A DNA stretch of 64,000 nucleotides from Parietaria judaica (Eukaryota > Streptophyta > Magnoliopsida > Rosales > Urticaceae): NCBI GenBank assembly GCA_954871525.1, contig OX940865.1, positions 23,606,420 through 23,670,419 of the forward strand. The letters are read 5' to 3'. The translations under genes and the position numbers were made by a program. Positions 24,306 through 34,400 of the stretch are shown piece by piece; the stretch's first letter is position 1, and each line of letters starts with the position of its first letter. A model generated the notes under the pieces. The model did not search any database. It saw only the letters and a list, made by a program, of their open reading frames with translations, and was not told the origin of the DNA.

Positions 24306-24600
24306 TCACATATATGTAAATTTGGCCAATAGTGTCGCCTGTTCTTACACTGAATATAAAGTAATGCGAGAATGCATTGTAACTTTGGCCGACAGTGTCA
24401 CCCATTCATAATAATAATAAAAAAACAATTAATATTAATGATGGAGAGGACCGTTCAACAATTCGCTTATTAATATTTGGATAAACCTTTCAACTGTAAC
24501 ATGAATATTTGAGAATAATATTTCAGTTATTTAGTATTTATACTTTTTAAAAAAATATATTTAATCATAGTTAATAAAATAAAATAAAAAATTAATTTCA

Positions 24601-26070
24601 AAATTTGATGATATATGTCTTTTGTTCAAATTTACAATCGAAAAATAATTTTTATTAAATTTTTGCATTGAAATTATGAACTATATTTTATCGCCGCTGC
24701 GCGAAGCGCACTGCTTTTCCACTTGTTCTAAATAAAGCTAAGAAAAAATAAAAATAGTTAACGAAAAAGACGATCGGATAATAATTTTTTTCTTTTATTA
24801 ATTAATTTTAAATCTAAATAAAAGTGATATTTTTTATAATTATTTTAAAATCTCAACAAAAGTGAATATTCACGATTTTGTCCTCCGTCATTACACACTC
24901 AAAAGAGAAACGAAAAGAAGCATTAAATACAGATTCTCTCTGTAGGTTGCTTTTATATTTTGTCTAAAAAGAATAAGTATATTTTTGGGAAAATTACGAG
25001 AAAAATACCTAATCTTTAGTCAACTTGTCTCCCATGTCCCCAACCTTTAAAATTGGCGGCAAAATACTCAACGTGCATTGACCGTGATTAAAATTTGATG
25101 ATATAGGTCTTTTGTTCAAATTTACAATCGAAAAATAATTTTTATTAAATTTTTGCATTGAAATTATGAACTATATTTTATCGCCACTGCGCGAAGCGCA
25201 CTGCTTTTCCACTTGTTCTAAATAAAGCTAAGAAAAAATAAAAATAGTTAACGAAAAAGACGATCGGATAATAATTTTTTTCTTTTATTAATTAATTTTA
25301 AATCTAAATAAAAGTGATATTTTTTATAATTATTTTAAAATCTCAACAAAAGTGAATATTCACGATTTTGTCCTCCGTCATTACACACTCAAAAGAGAAA
25401 CGAAAAGAAGCATTAAATACAGATTCTCTCTGTAGGTTGCTTTTATATTTTGTCTAAAAAGAATAAGTATATTTTTGGGAAAATTACGAGAAAAATACCT
25501 AATCTTTAGTCAACTTGTCTCCCATGTCCCCAACCTTTAAAATTGGCGGCAAAATACTCAACGTGCATTGACCGTGATTAAAATTTGATGATATAGGTCT
25601 TTTGTTCAAGTTTACAATCGAAAAATAATTTTTATTAAATTTTTGCATTGAAATTATGAACTATATTTTATCGCCACTGCGCGAAGCGCACTGCTTTTCC
25701 ACTTGTTCTAAATAAAGCTAAGAAAAAATAAAAATAGTTAACGAAAAAGACGATCGGATAATAATTTTTTTCTTTTATTAATTAATTTTAAATCTAAATA
25801 AAAGTGATATTTTTTATAATTATTTTAAAATCTCAACAAAAGTGAATATTCACGATTTTGTCCTCCGTCATTACACACTCAAAAAGAGAAACTAAAAGAA
25901 GCATTAAATACAGATTCTCTCTGTAGGTTGCTTTTATATTTTGTCTAAAAAGAATAAGTATATTTTTGGAGAAATTACGAGAAAAATACCTAATCTTTAG
26001 TCAATTTGTCTCCCATGTCCCCAACCTTTAAAATTGGCGGCAAAATACTCAACGTGCATTGACCGTGACT
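24601..26070. repeat. Near-identical 490-bp tandem triplication containing a MULE end
   Basis: Units begin at 24601, 25091 and 25581, each opening with AAATTTGATGATATA. The three copies differ by only a few bases, so the amplification is recent. Each unit consists of about 385 bp of flanking sequence, including the hairpin TGCGCGAAGCGCA, followed by roughly the first 100 bp of a MULE (GGGAAAATTACGAGAAAAAT up to ACCGTGA). In units 1 and 2 the MULE end is cut and joined to the next unit; unit 3 continues into the full element. Confidence 0.92.
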
Positions 26071-27551
26071 TTGGCATGAAACCGTTAATTTTTATTCGCA
26101 ATGTGGCCATTAGTGGCAAAAATACCCAAACTTTTTGAAGAATAAAAAAATTGAAAATTTTCAAATTTATATTTTTTTTCTTTACTTGATTAGTGATAAT
26201 TGATTGAATTCCAAATACATGGAATAACACAAAAGTTAGTCAAAACATCATTTGACTAAACCCAATCATGAATAAAATAATTACATAGTTAATTTAAGAT
26301 TGACAGTCAAACTTCAAACAAAAACTTAATCATATTGTTTTTATTTGATTTGACTATCTATATTAGTCCCCCAAAATATCTATTAGATATTTAATACGGA
26401 TTTTAAAAAATAAAAAAACAGAACCCGGGTCCGAAAAAACACGGATACAGATAAATAAATATCCGGACATGTCCGGATCCACATATTTATTTAAATATAA
26501 AATAAAGCCCTTTAATTATGGGTCGTTGGATGATCAAGATCAACGGCCCAAATAAAACGATATTAGGGACTAAACAATAAGTAAAACACTTTTAACTAAA
26601 AAAAATAACCCGGATCCAGACCTGTCCGGGATTTTTTTTTCTCGGACCCAGACAAGTCCGTATCCGGGTATTTTTCTAAAAAAAAACAAAACCTAAAACG
26701 ACACCTTTGATCGTAAGACATTTTGGGGACTATGCTAAATATATAGTATGAGTATGACATCTAAAGAAATATTATATAATATGTATATATATATGTGTGA
26801 AACTATTAGCGCATATATTCTCAAGCTATGACAATTACTTATATTTTTATGTCTTTTTTTGGTCGGAAAATACTTTATAGTCTTATTTTGGTATCGGGGA
26901 TAATTTTAGAGACATTAATTAGCCGCGTGTCTTCACATTGCTTCAAATTCTAAGTATGAACCGAATTAACATTTTCACTATTACCTTGTTTGAAAATGTT
27001 AATTCGGGTCATACTTATAATTCAAAACAATGTGAAGACATTAACTCACTCAGCTAATTAATGTCTCTATATGATTAGGTTTTTGTTCAAAGTTTGACTG
27101 TCAACGTTGAATTAACTATGTAATTGTTTTATTCATGATTTAGGTTTAGTCAGCAAATTAATTTCTCCAAGAAAGTTAATATACAATTGATATAATTGAT
27201 TTCATGATCGATTTTGTGTAATCCTATGTGTAAAATTTCTCATAATAATAAGATTTTTATCAGCAAATATAGCTTATACAAGCACATTAAAAAATAAATT
27301 GATGTTTTGACTAACTTTTGTGTTATTCCATGTATTAGGAATTTAAGTAATTATCACTAATCAAGTAAAAAAAAAAATTAATTATTTTTTTTTAAGTTTG
27401 AGTATTTTTGCCGCTATGTTAACGAAAAAATTAACGATTTCATGCCGAAGTCACGGTTAACGCACGTTGGGTATTTTTAGCGTCAGTTTTAAAGGTTGAG
27501 TACACGGGAGGCAGGTTGACAAAAAATTGAATATTTTTGCATAATGTTCCC
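25968..27551. mobile_element. 1.58-kb non-autonomous MULE with long inverted arms
   Basis: The left arm (from about 25968, phrases CCCCAACCTTTAAAATTGGC and ACCGTGACTTTGGCATGAAA) is mirrored by the right arm ending at 27551 (TTTCATGCCGAAGTCACGGT, GTTTTAAAGGTTGAGTAC). Similarity extends inward with a second mirrored block at 26235-26330 and 27070-27160. Flanking 9-mers TATATTTTT (25959-25967) and TTTATTTTT (27552-27560) match at 8 of 9 positions, consistent with a Mutator target duplication. The centre holds mirrored CCGGATCC/TCCGGACATGTCCGGA phrases. No protein is encoded. Confidence 0.75.
26909..27067. mobile_element. 159-bp hairpin MITE nested in the MULE
   Basis: Arms GAGACATTAATTAGC and GCTAATTAATGTCTC, with mirrored inner sequence (TCTTCACATTG with CAATGTGAAGA; ACCGAATTAACATTTTCA with TGAAAATGTTAATTCGG), form an almost complete fold-back. 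The flanking TA dinucleotides (26907-26908 and 27068-27069) fit a Tc1/mariner (Stowaway-like) insertion. Confidence 0.75.
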
Positions 27552-27604
27552 TTTATTTTTTTACTAACAAAACATATCTTTTGCCTAAGTTGTAAAAGCC
27601 TTTG

Positions 27605-27890
27605 CAGATACTGAAGCAAGTCTTTGCTCATCTAAATCTCTAGAACCGTCATCCTCTTTTCATAATACACACGAAGCACCTACACAGAAGAGTCCGGGGC
27701 ATGAAATTATCAGTTTAATGTTACAAATAATCAACTGATATATACATATATGTATGTATGTACTCTCTATGTTTAGGAGGTCCAAAATAACCCAACTCTT
27801 TCTTAATATCTAAAACAACCAAAATCTTTGAAATGAAAATATCATAAAACAATCAGCACTGTGAAAATATAGAATTTAAGCATTATTAAC
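27605..27890 (-). pseudogene. TFIIIC-subunit gene shards (exon 9/intron 8 and exon 3/intron 2)
   Basis: 27605-27724 matches 14339-14512 of the intact gene (AGCAAG then CTTTGCTCATCTAAATCTCT, and GAGTCCGGGGCATGAAATTA) with a 58-bp internal deletion. 27760-27890 matches 19245-19378 (TCTCTATGTTTAGGAGGTCC, CATAAAACAATCAGCACTGT), covering exon 3 and part of intron 2. The two pieces keep the order and orientation of the parent but everything between them is lost. Introns are retained. Confidence 0.88.
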
Positions 27891-27974
27891 TTCGCGCCGC
27901 GGCTACAATTCCCTTCTTCATCGCCGGAGAATCCAAACGGCGAGAAAGGGATAATAACGACTAATAATGTTAAA

Positions 27975-28092
27975 GAAACCGACATACATGTGCTATAACA
28001 ATTATGTTAGAGAAAAACGACAAGAAACTCAGCTTCTAAATAAGGTTTGATAAAAAGACAAGAAAATAAGATACGATATCTTGCGGAATAGA
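27975..28092. repeat. Segment shared with 6181-6300
   Basis: Second copy of the block described at 6181. Here it lies just right of the exon 3 shard of the TFIIIC gene. Confidence 0.8.
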
Positions 28093-28740
28093 AACGACAG
28101 CAATTTGAACATACTTAATTCCTCTATATGCGGAATATTTGACTGAAAAGTAGTCGAAGGAAATCACAAAAGTATGCACAATATTTGATCATTTTGTATC
28201 AAAATGCCCCCACTAACTTTTTGGTATACGACTTCTCTCACTAAATTATTTGTTTCAATACGATCAATTTACCCCATGAATTTAATTCTGTATTAAAATG
28301 CTCGCATAAGTTTCGATTATTTACAAAAACAAGTTACAAAATAAAGTTAAATACAAATTAAGACAAATGTTGAGTTGTGAAATCTAATAGACGAAACGCC
28401 GTATGAGTTGTCAAACTAATCGAGTTCTTTAATTAAAAACTTTATTAGCTGAAGTATGTTAAGTATTTCACTTGTTTATAGTATACCCTTTACGATAGCC
28501 TAGCTGGCACAACTTCCGGCGGGGGTATTATCGGTAAGATCCTATCGCAAGCTTTCGCATTCACCTTATAGAATGAAATATATTTCCTATAATTTGTCGA
28601 CGAGTTATGGAGTATAACTGCTTGGCCTTTTTGTAATACATTTCAATCTTTCCTTGGCAGTGATGGCCGATGGGCTCGCCGGAGCACTCATTATCTACTT
28701 TGTCTCTTGATGGTGCACTTTAAGCCGACGGGGAAAGCTT
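28093..28740. other. Intergenic sequence, no gene assigned
   Basis: AT-rich sequence without recognisable coding content until the broken glycine-rich gene fragment begins somewhere between 28660 and 28770. Confidence 0.4.
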
Positions 28741-28744
28741 CGGG

Positions 28745-29468
28745 GAAGATTTAGCGAAGCAAAAGGGTAACTTCGATTCAAGGATTGGGCCAGGTGGCGG
28801 CTCCGGTGGGACTATTCTTATATTTGTCAATGCGTTGGCACTTGGTAACTCTTCAACAATTTCAACTGTTGGAGGACGTGGAAGTCCCTATGGCGGTGGC
28901 AGAGGTGGCGGTGGAAGGGTTCACTTTCGCTGGAGATGCATATATACCGGTATCAATCGTCAATGGAACCATTCTTACTGGGTATGTATGCATACGTATT
29001 CCTATTTCTCACACGTTTTACTTAGCTCGATTTATTCACTCGTTATGGGATTACATTTTCTAAATATACAGGCGCTTAATCCAGATTAAGCCGTGATGTT
29101 TGGCTAGTGGAGATTCCTATTTGAATATCATTTAATGATTGGGGTTTAAAGATTTCTAGTTTCTCTTTGATTACCTATCTGGGTCACATAAGTAATCTTC
29201 TATCTAAAAAATATTTTGCATGAACCCATTGCAGGAGGACCTACCCGAAAGGGCTATATGGCATTTTCTGCGAGGTAGCTATAGTGTTTCTTTCTATTTT
29301 TCTAAAAAAAAAAGAGAGCAAATATTCTAGTGAAAAGTCTGAAAAGTTCGTTTCAAAAGATTGTAAACTGTAAATCTTCCTTTTTTTTTAACCATCTGAA
29401 TGACACGACAGGAATGCCCTGTAGGCACTTCTAAGAACGTGACCGGATCTCATAGAACCCTTTGTTTA
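28745..29468 (+). pseudogene. Fragment of a glycine-rich, ephrin-receptor-like membrane protein gene (At5g11700 family)
   Basis: Three exon pieces keep family splice sites. The first, ending at 28981 before GTATG, reads PGGGSGGTILIFVNALALGN, then GGRGSPYGGGRGGGGRVHF; after RVHFRW the frame shifts into GDAYIPVSIVNGTILTG, with a few expected residues lost. The second, 29235-29274, reads YPKGLYGIFCE before GTAGC. The third, from 29412, reads ECPVGTSKNVTGSHRTLC and stops where a tandem repeat begins. As I recall the family, these are consecutive segments of a protein well over 1,000 residues long, so this is an internal scrap. Frameshift and truncation make it non-functional. Confidence 0.68.
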
Positions 29469-31015
29469 TGACGATATCTAGTGCATAAATATTAGACCTC
29501 CCTACCTTATTCGAGGATTAAATACAATTGTGTAAGTTTTTACTCTACGTTTCCAAGCTGTGGTATAATCTATGTTCCGATACTAGTGGTTGAATTTAAT
29601 ATCGAACCAATTGAAGAATACGATTCTTACAATGAATGTATATTTGTCCCAAAATAATATCTTATTAATTTTTAGTACCATTGATGATGTAATGACTATT
29701 AACAATGTAAAATAAAGAAATGCCATAAAAAATGATATGACAATTCTTGTGGCATTTCTCGTCGGCAATTTAATTCTTATATATTTTTGCATGAGAACTC
29801 TTGTTATAATCAAATTCTAATGTAAAAGCCCTAAAATCGTTATTTTTTCAATTGGTTTGAAATTTTGGGTCAATATTTAAAAACACGATATGAACATAAA
29901 GAACATCAATACACAAATCAACATAAAAAATACTATATGATCACATGAAGAACACTATATCAACATCAAGAACGCTATATGAACATTAAAAAAATATATC
30001 AACGTACAGAATATGAAGTTTTTTTCCAAAAAAAACAAAGAAAAAAGATTGCCCTAAGCAAAAACATCGATTTTGGGCACTAGACGTCGAAATTCGACTA
30101 AAATTCGTAAATCGTGTGTATTTAAGATCTCTCTGTGCAAAACTCAATATTGTTTATCACAATATCTACTGCATACATTTTGTCCCCCCTACCTTATTCG
30201 AGGATTAAATACAGTTGTGTAAGTTTTACTCTACGTCTCCAAGCCGTGGTATAATCTATGTTCCGATATTAGTGGTTGAATTTAGTCATCGAACTCATTA
30301 AAGACTAAGACTCTTATAATAAATATATATTGGTCCCAAAATAAAATCTTATTAATTTTTAGTACCATTGATGATGTAACGATTGTAAACAATGTAAAAT
30401 AAAAAAATGTTTTAGGAAATGGTATAACTATAACATTTCCTGTGGCATTTCTCGTAGGCAGTTTAATTCTTAAATATTTTTGCATGAGAATTCTTGTTAT
30501 ATTCAAACTCCAAATTATAAGCCCTAAAATCGTTATGTTTTCAATTGGTTTGAGATTTTCGGTCAATATTTAAAAACATGATATGAACATCAAGGACACC
30601 AATACTCAAATTAACATAAAAAAAATACTATATGAACATGAAGAACACTATATCAACATCAAGAACGCTATATGAACATTAAAAACAATATATTAACGTA
30701 CAGAACATGAAGTTTTTTTTTTTCTCCAAAAAACAAAGAAAAAAGATTGCCCTAAGCAAAAACATCGATTTTGGTTCCTAAATGTCGAAATTCGACTAAA
30801 AGTTGAAAATCTCATGTATCTGAGATCTCAATGTGCAAAGCTCTAAATTGCTTATGACGATATCTACTGCATACCTCCTTGCCTTTTTTGAAGATTAAAT
30901 ACAATTGTGTAAATTTTACTCTACTTTTTGTAACCGTGGTATAATCTATGTTCCGATACTTGTGGTTGAATTTATTAGTTGAACTCATTGAAGACTACGA
31001 CTCTTATAATGATAA
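29467..31015. repeat. ~690-bp tandem repeat, about 2.2 copies
   Basis: The unit start (TATGACGATATCTA or a variant, then GAGGATTAAATAC and TGGTATAATCTATGTTCCGA) occurs at about 29467, 30156 and 30851, so the spacing is about 689 and 695 bp. The third copy is cut off after about 165 bp. Copies differ by several percent. The unit has no coding content; it contains A-rich GAACATCAAGAAC-type phrases. Confidence 0.85.
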
Positions 31016-31480
31016 ATAATGTAAAATACCTTTTAATATGTATCAGTTATCATAACGACGTAATTTATTTATTCGAGAGACCCGTTTCCACCTTGTAAAA
31101 TACCCTTTATTATAAATGAGCAAGATATGTAAGCGACAAGTTGATTAGTTGGTCGTTGAGAATTTTTATTTTATATAAAATAAAAAAATTATTAATTATC
31201 GTTGGACGTTGGTAGTTGTATTACAGCACTCCACTATAATAATTTAGTATATATATATACGCACTCCACTATAATTATTAATTATCGTTGCCCTTGATAA
31301 TTTCGACAAGTTAAAGCTATTAAAAAGAGAGATTATTACATATTCAACAATATTTAATTATTAAAAAGAGAAATTATTACAATTTAGTTACGAGTTCGTA
31401 AGAGAATCTGCTAATTACGATAACACAACAAATTCAATAAATACTTTGATGTGATTCTACATAGAAATTATGTCATGTCA

Positions 31481-34400
31481 TCAACTGGTGTTACCAGAAA
31501 CATCTCCGGACATGGCACTTCCGTACGAAGCCGACCCGGTTTGTGAAGCTGTGCGTCGAGCTTTTTGGAACTGCCTTATCCTGAAAGCGTCTTGAGGTAG
31601 CGGCTGGCTCTGCACGCTTCTCGTGTCGTCTTCCTCTGGCCCTGTAGCAAACAGTAAGTTGAATTCGTCAAATAACCGACTGCCTAACTAAACACTGCAA
31701 CTTTAGGCGGGAAAGACGGTTATGATCTAACAGATTCCTATGTTACCGTTTTAGTGGTCCGATAAAGTCGCACACATACGGTCAATTCTCTCGAGAAAAA
31801 AAAAAAACAAAAAAAACAAACAAACAAAACCAAAATTACTGAGATCTTAGTCAATAAGACTCGAGACTTTCTTAAAGAACTTCCCTAAGAAAATCGATGA
31901 AAAAACATTTTTTTTCCTTAGCGAAATTGTAAAGCGAGTACATGTGAGAGAGTGACTGAAAACTCTCGCATGTGTAATTCTTCTTGATTTTTTGGTGTAA
32001 TTGGTCTTGATTAGTGAAAATCGACAATCATTGCAGTAAGTCGAGAATCGAACCAAGTAAACAAAATCTCCTTGTGTCAATTTACTTTTACTGTTTTTCT
32101 GGATTGGATTGAATCAAATTTTGTTATTAATTTTGACATTATAAATGAGAAGGAAGAAACAACTCACAGTCTTGGCCTCTTCGTTTGCCTCTGGTCGGTT
32201 GCCCCTTCGGAAGAGCGGGATGTGCCTTGGCCGAAGAAGAAAGGCCACCAGCGGAAGAAGGCGTGGCATTCGGCTTCGCAATAGGTATGTTGCTTTGCAA
32301 ACAGATGGATAAAACAACATCCACGTTTGGCGTCGGACCTGATATAATATCGAATACATCAATCAACCAATAATTATAATGCGAATGATGAATCACAAAC
32401 GTCAAGTTCTTAAACTGTAAAAAAAATATGACGTTATTTGTGCATGAAAAAGAATATTCACTATATATACATATATATATATATATATATTTATTGCCTA
32501 ATTGGCAATAATGTTCCTGAACTTTACTTTTTTTTGACAGCAGTACCTATGTAATTTAAAAAAAAAAACGATGCCCCGTACACGTAATTTTTATTTTATT
32601 AAATATCAACATGTGCACTAACACAGTACTTACTCGAGGTTGTTTTTGTTAATTAGTTGTCTAACGAGATCAATATGCTTGATCGCGACTATTGAGAAGC
32701 AATTATATAGTCCAGTTTTCAAAGAAATATTAGGATAATGTCCCACGTGAGCAAAGAAAAATATTAAAAATACCTTCAAATAAGTCCGCGCATAAGTTAA
32801 TATATTCTTTCATTATATGACACGTAGGGAGAAAGGTGCTAATTTAAGAAGAGCATGGGGGGGGCATTTGTACCCATTACTCAATAATTGAAAACACAAA
32901 TGAAACTTTGCACGTTAATAACGAAAAAGGTGTAAAAATTACCCTCAACTGTAGGCAGATTTGTTAAGAAGGCTAATAATGCAGGTGGTGTAGCTTTCAA
33001 TATTTCATCAAACGTGTTCGCTGCTGCAACACTCGGATTTGATACCTTGTTCAAAGGTGTAGGAACTGTAGGTACACCTGCGTTTTGAACAGCTCCCGTG
33101 CCTGCAAATTAAATGGCAAACATTTAACAACTTAGGCTAATAAATTTTTATAAACAATAATATAATAATCATATGAAAAGACGTTACCGGTTCTGAACCA
33201 TGTACGATTCCCGTGTGTAATCTATTACTCACCAGGCTTTTGCCGTGCGTCAACATCTGGGTAAACAACCTTAGCAGACGCATTTGCATTGTTCAGCACC
33301 CTATCTATGAAACGAAAATGGAGTGTCAAGCAAGTATCCACGAAAACTGTAGGAGAAGTCACGAGTCTCAAGGGTATTACTGTAAAATACCTGAGAACCC
33401 GGGCCCACCGGGAGTTGAACCATCAAACTTCATATTGATATTTTTTGCAAGCCACTGGTAAGTGTACAGAGACGTTTGGGTGTTAAAATGCTTCTTTCTT
33501 ACAATTAAGTTAGCTAGCTGATACGACTCGCATTTAGTGTTACATGTCGTAACAAGGAGTCTTTTTTTATATTTAAATTTATAAAATTTAAAGACCTATA
33601 TTAGCTAATTAGTACTCGGTGAGTTAGAGAGGCTAGAGATAATAAACAAAATAAATACATAAATAAATAAATAAATAAAGAGTAAAAGTTAGATGGAAGT
33701 AGGAACTACATATGTATGTTTTTTTTAATTTCTTGAAAACTGGTTACCGGAAAACCAGTTTTCAAGAATTAAAAACCAGTTCCAGTTTTAAGTTGTAATA
33801 AACAGGAAAACTGATATCCTTTTTGTTAATAAACAGGAAAACCGATACCAGTTCCACTAGTTTTTACTCGTCAGTTGTGTCGACCACGGAGAATTATATA
33901 AAACAGTTGTTATGCAATTCAGAGTTCGAATTGATTAATACTCATTTTAAAATGTACCACAATATTCTTTTCTCGTTTGTTATAAAATAATTTAATAGAA
34001 TTAAGGATGCAGAAAAGAAAAAAAAAAAAAAAAACCTCCTGTCGGGACAAATAATCCAATTCCTTTGTGGCGCATGGCCAAAGATCCATGAAGCTGTATC
34101 TCGAAACGACATCTTGTAAAGAACTCTCTAATTCCGCTGAACCTTCTTCGCCACAAAGAGACTCTTTTCTACGCTGTTCTACCTATCAGTGATTGCGGAA
34201 CTAATAATTAGCACAAAATAATACTAATAAATGAAAAATTGTCCATCAAATCCGGTGATTATTTGGGAATATTCTTAATAAATTAAGTTAAGCATTGAAC
34301 ATTCGTTCTCAAGGATCAAATCTTACTAAAAAAAACTTATAATATACGGAGAACCCAATGAGTAAAATGACGTTTCTCAAAAATCACACAGCGAAAATTT

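Noticed and set aside
24601..26070. Regular repeats as a CRISPR-like array
   Set aside because: The units are 490 bp and identical throughout, with no spacer/repeat alternation, in a plant nuclear context.
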